A stretch of 64,000 bases of DNA from positions 62,001 through 126,000 of the forward strand of contig WPDH01000237.1 of assembly GCA_019137255.1 (NCBI GenBank), written 5' to 3'. Shown here piece by piece: positions 20,817 to 30,987 of the stretch. The stretch comes from Corinectria fuckeliana. Lineage: Eukaryota; Ascomycota; Sordariomycetes; Hypocreales; Nectriaceae. Position numbers and translations under genes: made by a program. Numbering within the stretch: position 1 is the stretch's first letter; every line of letters begins with the position of its first letter. The notes beneath the pieces are model-generated. The model saw only the letters and a list, made by a program, of their open reading frames with translations. It made no database searches and was not told the origin of the DNA.

Positions 20817-23069
20817 ATGGCGAGCCTTGTTCCTTGGGATGCGACAATCCTCTGCATTGTCCTCCTAGGCACAATCGCATTCTTTGGGAAGCTGAGGTTC
20901 CTCTCTTGGAATAAAGACGACTACGAAAATGGAACAGTGGTTACCGGTAGTAACAAGGACACCAAATCCAGGAATATCGCAGAAACCCTCGAAGCGTCCG
21001 GCAAAAACTGCATCATCTTCTATGGCTCTCAAACAGGGACTGCCGAGGACTTCGCCTTCAAGTTGGCCAAGGAGGGGAACAGCCGGTTCGGGTTAGAGAC
21101 TGTGGTTGCGGATCTCGACGAATACGACTTTGACAGCATGGACGCTATCCCAGAAACTAGCATTGTGATGTTTATTCTGGCTACCTACGGCGAAGGAGAA
21201 CCGCCAGACAACGCCGTTCAATTCCACGACTTTATTTCAAGCGACAACATCCAGTTTTCCGAGGGCAACAGCCCTCCGTTAGCCAACTTGCACTATGTCG
21301 CGTTCGGGCTGGGCAACAACACCTACGAATACTACAACGCCATGGTGCGCAACGTGGACGAGGCTCTCCAGAAGCTAGGCGCGCACAGAGTCGGTGAAGC
21401 CGGCGAAGGCGACGACGGATCCGGCACCACGGAGGAAGATTTCCTCGCTTGGAAAGAACCCATGTGGGCAGCGCTCTCTCGCAAGATGGGTCTCGAGGAG
21501 CGAGAAGTTGTCTACAAGCCCGCTTACCATGTCGCCGAGGAGGGGGACCTTTCGGTCGACTCTCCCAATGTTTACGTCGGGGAGCTCAACCAGACCCAGC
21601 TCAGTGGTGTCACTACCGGGGCGCCTTTCGATGGCCACAACCCGTGCATTGTTCCTGTCTCGGCATCCCGAGAGCTCTTCAACTCCAAGGACCGAAATTG
21701 TCTCCACCTCGAGGTTGATCTCAGCGTGTCAAACCTTTCATATGAGACCGGAGACCATATCGCCGTCTGGCCGATGAACGCAAGCGAAGAGGTTGATCGA
21801 TGCCTTGAGATTCTTGGACTCGTGGAAAAGAGGGACACTGTCATCAATATTTCTCCTCTCGAATCGACAGCCAAGGTTCCCTTCCCAACACCTACTACTT
21901 ACGATGCTGTTTTCCGGTACTATCTCGAAATATGTGCCCCTGTATCCCGCCAACTCATATCTACCCTTGCGGCCTTCTCCCCCGATGAGCGCACAAAGTC
22001 TGAAATGACCAAGCTTGGCGATGAGAAGAAGTACTTTCATGAAGTGACGGACAAACAGTTTTTCACCACGTCAAGGCTCTTGAGTTTGGTCAGCGAGGGC
22101 CAGAAGTGGACCGACATACCTTTTTCTGCCTGGATCGAGGGGTTCACGAAGCTGCAGCCGCGATATTTTTCCATTTCATCGTCTTCTTTGGTCCAGCCGA
22201 AGACAGCCACCATCACAGCCGTCGTGGAGAAAAAGTCAGCCAATGGTCAAGACCACGTCTTTCAAGGTGTAGCTACCAACTATCTTCTTGCTATCAAACA
22301 GAGCCAGAACGGTGAAACCCTAGGAAGCCTGAATCCGCAGTACAACATCCTGGGTCCAAGAAACAAGTATAATAAAACCGAGTTGCCCATCCATCTTCGA
22401 CGATCCAACTTCAAACTGCCTTCGGACCCCTCCAAGCCAGTCATCATGGTGGGCCCAGGAAGCGGTGTTGCTCCTTTCCGTGGCTTTCTACAAGAAAGGG
22501 CATACCAAGCCCAAAATGGCATGGCTGTAGGCGAAATGATTCTGTTCTTTGGCTGTAGGAGCCAGGCCGAAGATTTTATCTACGAAAGGGAATATCAGGT
22601 AAGATACGACTGATGCTGCTGCTGTTGTTGTCTAGTAATTTGTACGAAAAACTTATGTCCTTGAATCTTGCAGTTCTACTCGGAATGTCTCGGTGAGAAG
22701 TTCAACCTGGTCACGGCATTTTCCCGCGAAGGCCCCAAAAAGGTCTATGTCCAGCATCGCCTCGAGGAACGAGCTCTTGAGGTCGACGCCCTCCTTCAGA
22801 GAGGCGCCAGTTTCTATGTTTGCGGCGACGCCAACAACATGGCTCATCAAGTCCACGAGTCTCTAGTTCGAATTGTCGAGAGGCAGCGCGGAGTTTCTAG
22901 CGCACAGGCCGAGGAGGTTGTTAAAAGCATGAGAGCGGCGAACCAATACCAAGTGAGTGCAGCTTTCACATTCAATTGATGTTTCTGCTATGTGTATTTA
23001 TTGCAAGGGAGAATTCTTTGCTTTATGTCGTTGCTGATCATGATACTCCAGGAGGATGTCTGGTCCTGA
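20817..23069 (+). CDS. NADPH-cytochrome P450 reductase (cluster copy)
   Basis: Exons 20817-22598, 22674-22952 and a tiny 23052-23069 give 692 residues. The last exon restores the canonical C-terminus EDVWS. There is an N-terminal anchor (ATILCIVLLGTIAFF). The FMN domain has YGSQTGTAEDFA, ATYGEGEPPDN and GLGNNTYEYY, the FAD site is RYFSISSSS, and the NADPH site is GPGSGVAPFRGFLQER with CGDANNMA. It passes electrons from NADPH to P450s at the ER. Fungi have a housekeeping reductase elsewhere, so this one, surrounded by P450s and carrying a cluster motif in its promoter, is probably dedicated to the pathway. Confidence 0.94.
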
Positions 23070-23412
23070 TAAGGCAGTTGATAGCTTAGATCGAAACAGC
23101 CATTGATGATGATCCGCTAGTGGAATAGGTCCATATACGATAGCGATTGTTGGAATTCAGGCAGCAGATATTGAGTTATGTTAGCTCTCCAGAAAAATCC
23201 TTCTCATAGCCACTTTTTCGAGTGTTTGGCCTCATCTGGAAATGACTTTGATAGCGACTTACTCCGCGTTACATGTGTTTAAATGAGAGGCAGGGTCGAC
23301 ATGCGAGTCCAATACATCATTAAAAATCCATTCAAGTAATAATAACAATACTTCGAGTGATACAGTAGGGTGGCTTAGAATAACGCCTCGCCATGTGGGA
23401 AAATCCATTGTG

Positions 23413-23430
23413 ATGTGGGGAGAGGTGGGG
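23413..23430. promoter_or_regulatory. Direct pair ATGTGGGG-agag-GTGGGG
   Basis: GTGGGG hexamers at 23415-23420 and 23425-23430 are spaced 10 bp start to start, about 130-145 bp before the dehydrogenase ATG at 23561. A weaker half-site, ATGTGGGA, lies just upstream near 23393-23400. Confidence 0.65.
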
Positions 23431-23560
23431 GACATTGGATGGTTCATTTAAGGCGGGCATTCCGTCACAGCCGTCGTCTGGTTACTTTTATTGTCCTTGA
23501 AACTACTGGATTCGCAAAGACAGACTATTCTCTTACACTGACTTCGAGTCTAGAAGAAAA

Positions 23561-24724
23561 ATGGAACACAGCATCGCCTTTATAGGTACGTAGGCTTATA
23601 CTCAGCGTCGGCCAAAGGTCACCGGCCAAGTCCTGCAGCTAACATCCCATCACATCAGGTCTCGGCGCTATCGGGTATCCCATGGCAGCCAACATCCGGA
23701 GGAAGATACCCAGCACCTCAGTCCTTCATGTGTTTGACGTTTACAAGCCAGCTTGCGAGAGATTTGTCCAGGAATTCTCCAGCCTGGGGACCATTGAGAT
23801 TGCAGATTCGCCTCGTCAAGCCGCTGCAGCCGCAGACGTGGTGGTTTCCATGGTCCCTGGGTCCAACGAGGTCAAGAGTGTGTATCTCGACAGTACCGGT
23901 GGCATAATTTCCGCGCCTGAGGCTGTCGGGAGACTCTTGATTGAGTGCAGCACGATCGATACACAAACAGCACGCCATGTCGCGGAAAGGATCCAAGACG
24001 CTGGGCGCGGTGTTTACGTTGATGCCCCTGTTTCTGTAAGTAACTCCGCCGAGAACATCACACCCAAGCCAACTAGCTCATATGAATCCTCGTAGGGAGG
24101 CGTTCCGGCAGCAGAAAAGGGCACCCTCTCCTTCATGATCGGGCACACTGCTCCCGTGGAAGGAGACACGGACGCTTTAGTTGAGAGACTCGGCCGGACG
24201 CTTACGACGATGGGCGATCCGGCCAAGTTCTTCTGGTGCGGCAACATAGGGACCGGACTCGCTGCAAAGATCAGCAACAACTACATCTCCTGCTCGGTCT
24301 TGCTGCTTGTAGCAGAGGCCATGGCCATCGGGACAAGATCTGGAGTAGACCCTGCGCTCCTCCACCGAATAATCCACAACTCTACGGGCCAGACATTCAT
24401 GGGAGACAACGTCTGTCCCGTGCCCGGAGTCGTGCCGCATGCGCCCAGCAGCAACAACTGGAGGCTTGGGTTCAAGACGCAAATGTTTATCAAAGACATC
24501 ACGCTCGGCATCGAGGCTGCGCGGTCGGCACGTATCCAACCCACCATGGCGGAAGCTGCTCTCGGGGTTTTCGAGAAGGCATCTACTGACCCTCGGTGCA
24601 TTGTAAGTAAAAGGTTCACTGCTTTTAGGATTTGCTCTTGCTTACTTGTTCTGCTTGCTGTTTCTAGGATAGAGATGGATCATCTGTTTATCTGCATATC
24701 ACGGACACTGAAGAAACACAGTGA
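23561..24724 (+). CDS. 3-hydroxyisobutyrate dehydrogenase-like oxidoreductase (2)
   Basis: Exons 23561-23585, 23659-24035, 24096-24602 and 24668-24724 give 321 residues. The first intron splits the nucleotide-binding motif FIG|LGAIGYPMA. DAPVS|GGVPAAEKG and AKISNNYISCS (catalytic Lys, K-x-x-x-N) mark the beta-hydroxyacid dehydrogenase family. The protein ends DRDGSSVYLHITDTEETQ. The length equals that of the paralog at 15.8 kb, but identity is clearly low outside the motifs, so they probably handle different substrates or steps. The first exon is only 25 bp and easily missed by gene finders. A motif pair one helical turn apart sits in its promoter. Confidence 0.87.
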
Positions 24725-24894
24725 ATCCCAGGGTCTAATGGACGCGGGTGCTGCGGCTTGGGTCTATTAATGCGCGATTGAGAGGGTGGAAATCTTGCTG
24801 ATGTATAGCTGTCAGGCGATAGATTATCTAGCAATCCAAGCCACATCCTGGAGTTTCCTCGGTGTATTCAGGCACACGGCCTACCACGATCCAG

Positions 24895-26778
24895 CTACTC
24901 TCTGACCCAAACCTTACACATCATGTCCTTCTGCTTGACTAGCCACATGTTCTCGTGCGTAATCTTCTCAGGTTCAAATGCGGAAAAGTCAAACTTTGTC
25001 ACCAGCACGGGAATGAGTTTGTTCATCTCCAACAAGCTTATGTTCTTCCCAATGCAGGTCCGAGACCCAGCACCAAACTAGGATCATATCAGGATTAGCT
25101 TGGCACTGTAGCGACGAGTATGCAAAAGAACAAGGGGGACATACTGGCATCCACGACGCATCCATCATCGAATGCCTCTCTTTGGTCTCGTCGAGCCACC
25201 GTTCAGGCCGGTATACTTCCGCGTCGGTCCCAAAAACATCAATGTTTCTATGAGCGACCCAAGTGTTGACGCCGACAACGGTCTGTCACATCAGTTAACT
25301 CCCCAATGCCCAGTCTGAGATAGTGAAAAGGCTACTCACCCCTGACGGAAAATAAGTTCCGCTGATTGTTGCCCCGCCCTTGGGGACAACCCGAGCTAAG
25401 GGAAGGCCGGTTGCTGGGTGCAGCCTGAGTCCCTCCTTGATGCAAGCCTGGAGATAGGGCATGGTTTGCGCGTCCTTGAAGGGAATCCTTTGTGGGTTTC
25501 CAAGGTCTCGGAGTTTGCCATCTATCTCCTCTCGCAACTGCGTCGAAGGGACACATCAGTTTCTCGGTCCTTAGATAGGGAGGAAAGGAGAATGAGTACC
25601 TTGGAGAGTACTTTCGGATTGCTGATGAGGCTGAAGAGGATAGCGCAGAGGGAGATGGACGTAGTGTCAGACCCAGCACCGATGTTGGTGATGCATGTCG
25701 TATGAATAGCCGCATCCGGAAACTTGTCAGGGTTCTTCTCGTTCAGGTGTATGGTTCGGGATAGAAAGTCCTGGCCCTTTTCGGTGTCTTCACCCATCGC
25801 ACGTTCCTGTCGGCCTCGTTGAATCTGGTTGGCCGTGAATGTTGCCACATGCATAAGACCATTTGCCGGCAACTTGGTCAAGAACCACCAAAGAGTTTCG
25901 TGAAGTTCATGCAAAACCCCGACAACGGCGCAGTATTTCAGGTACTCGTGAGGACTGGCAAAGATGTTCCCGTCGTCTGTCCCGCTGTCAATGAATCCGA
26001 ATCTTTTCGCGACCTACAGTGTTGCTTTAGCAGAAGCCACTGGGGTTGACTGGGCCTACCGACTGTAATTTGACCGATGACGTCGAACGCGTAGCAGTGC
26101 ATCCAGAATTGAAGGTCAAATGGCCTGTCGTCGTTGGCTAGTTGCGTCATCCGATCGAGAAAAAGACCAACGCATTCGTCAACACTCTCCTCCATCTTCC
26201 GTAGCGATGTGGCGGAATAAAGGCTGGCCACTAGTCTTCGGTGCGCAGAATGTCGTGTTGGATTGAGGTCTGTGAAGAGGTCTCGGAACGACGCGAATGG
26301 ATCGCTGGAAGCTCTGTACCATGGTGACTAGGGAACGGATGTAAGCATGCAAAATTGTATACAGTGTGATGAAAATGAAGTCTGACTTTGGCAAACCCAT
26401 TGCCGAGACCGTAGATGACTTTGATGGCGTCAGGGTCGTCTAAACTGAACTGATTTGGTGCGATTCGAACTACTGGTCCTTTAACCCATGTTAGTCGAGT
26501 GTCTTCAACTGTAGCGGACTCAGGACGAACAAAAACAAAGCGGCCTTGACCTTAAAAACCTTACCATATTGACGGTGCAGGTCGACGTTGACCTCGTGAA
26601 AATTGCCTCTATGCACATTCTTCAGATACCAGAGCCGCGAGAACCGAGCCGCTACGGGACCAGGGACTTGTTTCAGGGACGAAAAGACAGCCCGACCGAC
26701 GGCTCGGACTATGGCCACCATCAAGAGGCCCGCGAAAAGGACGACGAGAAGCCGTGGCGTCGATGTGGAGGAAGTCAT
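24895..26778 (-). CDS. Cytochrome P450 (2), pisatin-demethylase-like
   Basis: The start is at 26778 (MTSSTSTPRLL), followed by an N-terminal membrane anchor and LKQVPGPVAARFSRLWYLK. Several introns interrupt the gene, including ones near 26545-26490, 26400-26330, 26060-26000, 25600-25540, 25340-25280 and 25140-25070. The I-helix is IGAGSDTTSI, the K-helix ExxR lies in CIKEGLRLHP, and the heme loop is FGAGSRTCIGKN with LLEMNK. The C-terminus is KVWVRE, with the stop at 24897-24895. The overall pattern is that of CYP57/pisatin demethylase and related fungal P450s, which O-demethylate plant phenolics. This makes a methoxylated plant compound a plausible cluster substrate. Its promoter has one ATGTGGGG. 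Confidence 0.87.
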
Positions 26779-26947
26779 TATCTTTCTGGTTTCAGCCGTC
26801 TGGCGGAAGCTTTCTTCATCAAGTGGACACGATCGTAGGAGAAGGGCTGGATGGGATCCGGTCCAAGTATAGGCGCCATTGACACTTTGCCGCCTCGATG
26901 GACAAAGGCGAAATGACGCTGAGAAGGGTAGAATAGCCCTGGCACGA

Positions 26948-26955
26948 ATGTGGGG
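26948..26955. promoter_or_regulatory. ATGTGGGG site upstream of P450 (2)
   Basis: A single full-length half-site (GTGGGG at 26950-26955), about 170 bp upstream of the P450 start at 26778. The rest of 26779-27265 shows no gene. Confidence 0.5.
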
Positions 26956-27265
26956 TCCCTACATCGCGAGGGTCGTGTGCTTGTGCTGAATGCGTAATCT
27001 GGAGTATAGCGTGGGATAGGATGTTGCTGTACGCGGGGAACGGGAGACGGGCAGTCAGTTGCAAGATATGAGACTCCCAAATAGTCTAAACCGGTGACGG
27101 TAGTGTGGTGAGAATCTCTTGCATGGAGCCGTGGTAGCCATAGGCCCATAGCTGTTCTGGACTGACGGAAGCTTGTCATCACTTGCATCTCACAGAGACC
27201 GATTTGTCATTGACGGTATATGTTTACGGCAGACCGTACCATAGAAAACTCCACCCGAGGCGTCC

Positions 27266-29079
27266 TCAGTTTAGAAGACTAATCTTCCCCGCTGCTAGAG
27301 CAAAAAACACCTTGTCCAGGACGTCCGCCTCGGTTCTGCCAAGATATTCCACTTGAGCCATCCTTCGGCGTGATCTTATCCCGGCATCATCCAGCTCCTG
27401 CAAAACCCCGTGCGGTCCAAACGCAACAGTCAAGTCTTGCGACCAGGGCTCCTCGTGAACAAACTCGATCCACTTCTTGCGCATGCTCGCCCCGGTCTGC
27501 TGTGCCGCGGGCGCGAAGGACAGATCGAACCCTCCGAAGAGCAGAACCAGGTCGACGGCGTGATGAGCTCCGCTAGATGGCTGCCAGGGGTTGGCCTCGT
27601 CTATGAGACATCGGAAGACGGGTTTCTGTGCTGCGCGCCACTGGCCGGCGAGTTTCTCTGCCGGGAGGACGAACTTGTAGTCGTTGATGAAGTCGAGGGC
27701 CCCCAGTTTGCTCGAGGATGGCCTGTCTGAGGCGATGCTGTACAGTCGTTTGAGCTCGGCACTGATTTCCCCAGCCAGGTCGAAAGCGTCGACGATGGCT
27801 CCGGTATCTGTAGACCAAACTCCTTCTCGCCATATCACAGCCTTTCGCATGTTAGCATCTTCATTCATTTATGAGCTCGACGCCAGCCGTACCTCGTTTT
27901 GAACGTCACTTAACAGCAGGCTCTGCGCATTCCCGGTACTGTTCTGCCAGTCTTCCAACAGGGGATCTGCTTGAAGGAACCATGATTGGATCCCAGAACT
28001 CTTCACAGCTTCTACGATGGTGGCAACAGGGGCAGTGCGCAAGTCCAAGTCACCGAGGCTACGAAGCTGCTTTCGCACAGACTGACGCAGGACTGAAGCC
28101 TTCTCCTGCGGCTGGGGAGGCGAAAGGTGTAAGGAGCCAGAGGAGAGGATGTATTGCCGTGCGGGTGCTCTGGAAATCAGGTGTGCATGGCAATACACTG
28201 CTCCTGCGCTCTCACCCGCCAGTGTGACACGTTCCTTTGACGACAATTAGTCATAATGCTCCTTAAACAGGTGAAGCTGCAGTTCCACATCAAGAAGAAG
28301 AAAGTGAGTTTACCGCATCGCCGCCAAAGCCTGCTATATGTCTCTGCACCCACTGCAACGCCAATGCTTGGTCGTGCAGTGCGAGATTCTTCGAACCCGC
28401 CTCGTCGCCAAAAGCAAAGATGTTCAACCGGTATTGAATGGAGACGAAAATGATGGGTTTGCCCAGGTTTAAGGAGTCATGCACAATCGTCGTAGGGTCT
28501 ATCAGTTCGTCAGTAAGTTCTAGACTCCAGTAGAATATACAGACGGCAAGTCTCGTCTTACCGCAAATCCCCGACGCGGCGCTTGCAAATGTCACGGCTT
28601 GCGACCCTCCTGAAACCACTCTGTTAGATGTCTTGGGCAGTAGGCGACAGAGAAGCGCAGAGAGTGACTTGGCTCACCGTGTATCCAGACCAAGACGGGC
28701 AGTTTCTCAGAACTCTGGGTGAGGCATTTTCGGGGCAGGGCAACGTCTAGATTCAGACATCCGAATTCATCCTCGGGCTCTGTTGGGAAAGCATGCTCGC
28801 GAGGTATACGGAGCAAATGGCCGATATCAACTGGCACTTGCGGACAGCGAGGACTAGACGAGGAAACAGGTCAGTGCAGGAAAACAACGGTTGAATCGGC
28901 GTGGGAAGTAACCCGTAGTGAGTGCAGTCCAACTCTTCTGGCAGGGCGGTGATGGCGACGGGCCGATGGAACCGTTGTGAGACTTTGCCGTAGGGAATGC
29001 CTCGGAACTGGACTGTAGACTGCAGCTCAACTCCAGAGAGGGTTGACTGTAAGGAGCTGTGGTGGAAGGAGAAAGCCAT
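27266..29079 (-). CDS. Type-B carboxylesterase (2)
   Basis: The start is at 29079 (MAFSFHHSSLQSTLSG) and about six exons follow. RGIPYGKVSQRF is the typical COesterase N-terminal motif. LPVLVWIHG is followed after a splice by GSQAVTFASA (oxyanion-hole region), the nucleophile elbow is GESAGAVYCH, and GAHHAVDLVLLFGG carries the catalytic His. The stop is at 27266. There is no signal peptide. As with the esterase at 8.0-9.9 kb, it would cleave an ester in the substrate. The two are only distantly similar, so they are not a recent duplication. It is divergent from the enol-lactonase-like hydrolase across a long region holding three cluster motifs. Confidence 0.85.
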
Positions 29080-29617
29080 GTCTGTGTCGTCACAAGTGCG
29101 CCTTGTGAATACGATGTGTTGACGAGGGCCTATAGTGTTGGATGAAGGAAGAAGTGAGTTGGTTCGATGGGAGATCCATAGAATGACCAATGATACGGTA
29201 ATCAACCCCGCCCTCCCACGATTACGCTCTTGGGCAATTCTTACGAGAGTCGGACGCACTGCCTGGCATCATGACATTATCATTGGGCTTAACAATGAAG
29301 AAAACAACTCAAGCTATAGCGCCGTATCCGATATCAAGACAAGATTATGTATTGTTTACAGTAGCTATAGATCTTGGCTACAGCACAGCCTCACTCTTAT
29401 CCAACAGGGCCGCGGACAGCTTTCAATGGGCGCTGAGAGTGATTGCAGAAGGTATAAAGATGTGGCAGGCCCCTATTGACAACAGCATCCTACAGAAGCT
29501 GAATTGCGGCTGGACTCGACTACTCCAGCTCCAGTCCATTGCCGACCATGCAGGTCTAAACCGCCCAAGAGGTGGCTATACTGATCTAGACAAGACTGCA
29601 TTCAGCCCGAGAAACTA

Positions 29618-29676
29618 CCCCACACTCGCTTCCTGATGCCCCATGAAGCAACTCTTGTTACCCCACGTCACCCCAC
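29618..29676. promoter_or_regulatory. Three CCCCAC sites, two spaced 10 bp
   Basis: CCCCAC lies at 29618-29623, 29661-29666 and 29671-29676 (the last reads CCCCACAT), in the divergent region between esterase (2) and the alpha/beta hydrolase. The last two start exactly 10 bp apart. The remaining 29080-29908 sequence shows no gene. Confidence 0.65.
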
Positions 29677-29908
29677 ATTGTGATGCCCACGCTCTTCGGT
29701 GTCCTGAAACGAAACTATGTATACGTATCGTCTGTGAGGCAAAGCAGTTAGTTGTAGTCTGGGTGTGTTGCGCATTGAGACGCACGTAGTCAGAACCGTC
29801 AATGTCATCTCCACTTGCTAGTTTCCCGTTCTGCAAGTAGTAGATAGACATACCGCAGTGGTCGTCAATTGGTCTAGCTCAACTGTGTTCATCCTCTCAG
29901 ACAACGAC

Positions 29909-30856
29909 ATGTTAGACCACTCCAGCAAAAGCAAGGACTCAACAGCAAGCCCCAAGCTAGATAGAACACCCAAACATCTTGAAATGCCTCCCAACTCCTC
30001 CCCCGCCGCCTGTGCCGAGCGCAAAGTCCTGCTGCACCCCAACGGCCAGACAACAGCCTACATCCAGGACAACTACACGGACCCCTGGAAGCCCGCCGAG
30101 ACCATCCTCATCCAGCACGGCTTCGCCCGCACCGCCGACCACTTCTACCACTGGATCCCCGCGCTGGCCCGCCGCTACAACGTCATCCGGCGCGACCTCC
30201 GCGGCCACGGCCTCTCCAGCTGCCCCGGGCCGGCGCAGCAGCAGCACGACTACGACTTCTCCACAGCCACCATCCTCGCCGAGATCAAAGATACCCTGGA
30301 CCAGCTGGGCCTGCGCAAGGTGCACTTCCTCGGCGAGTCCACCAGCGGCATGCTGGCCGAGGCCTTTGCGGCCACGTACCCGGACCGCGTCAGCTCCCTC
30401 GTCGTGTGCTCTTCGCCGACGCATCTGCCGCTGGCCGCGCAGCAGTTCCTCGCCTTCGGGGCGGCGTCGTGGCCGGACGCCTGCCGCGCGGGGAGCCGCG
30501 GCTGGGCCGAGAAGCTGGCTGCCGCGCCGGGGACGCTGGCCAGCAGCGATCCCGCGTACAAGGAGTGGTGGATCGACCAGGTCGCCGTCAGTGACGGCGA
30601 GGGGTTGGCCGAGTACGCCGAGTTCCTGGGCCGGCTCGACTCGCGGCCGTATCTGTCCGGGATCCGGGCGCCGATGCTCATTCTCGCGCCGTCCAACAGC
30701 GCGCTTGTGAGCGTGGAGTCGATGCGGGACTTGCTCGCCGAGGTCGAGACGGCCAAGCTGCAGGTCATCCAGTCGCGGGGCCATGAGATTTACTTTGAGG
30801 CGGCCGAGGAATGCCAGCGTGCCGTGTTGCAGTTCCTGGACGGGCTAGAGGTGTAG
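29909..30856 (+). CDS. Alpha/beta hydrolase, 3-oxoadipate enol-lactonase (PcaD)-like
   Basis: The protein has 315 residues from the ATG at 29909. The ATG at 29984 (MPPNSSPA, 290 residues) is equally possible and closer to the family start. ILIQHGFARTADHFYHW is the oxyanion-hole region, RDLRGHGLSS is the next conserved loop, and the nucleophile elbow is GESTSGMLAE. LILAPSNSALVS marks the acid region, and the catalytic His is in SRGHEIYFEA. This architecture is that of PcaD/enol-lactone hydrolases and related C-C hydrolases. With the CMD protein it suggests a lactone decarboxylation/opening module. The gene is markedly GC-rich at third positions compared with esterase (2) beside it. Its 3' end faces the maleylacetate reductase. 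Confidence 0.85.
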   Translation: MLDHSSKSKDSTASPKLDRTPKHLEMPPNSSPAACAERKVLLHPNGQTTAYIQDNYTDPWKPAETILIQHGFARTADHFYHWIPALARRYNVIRRDLRGHGLSSCPGPAQQQHDYDFSTATILAEIKDTLDQLGLRKVHFLGESTSGMLAEAFAATYPDRVSSLVVCSSPTHLPLAAQQFLAFGAASWPDACRAGSRGWAEKLAAAPGTLASSDPAYKEWWIDQVAVSDGEGLAEYAEFLGRLDSRPYLSGIRAPMLILAPSNSALVSVESMRDLLAEVETAKLQVIQSRGHEIYFEAAEECQRAVLQFLDGLEV

Positions 30857-30987
30857 GCTGCTGGGTCGGGGTGACTACGGAGGGGGCGTAAGACAGGTTT
30901 AGCTATCGTAGGAAGAAGAACAAGTCCATTGTCTCAGCCTGACTATACTCTGCCTGCATGATGAATGTCTAGATAATGAACGAACCC

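Noticed and set aside
29957..30784. A 275-codon minus-strand frame and a 243-codon plus-strand frame over the enol-lactonase-like gene
   Set aside because: Both are low-complexity (R/A/G or S/P/T) frames produced by GC-rich third positions. The alpha/beta hydrolase frame has all catalytic motifs.
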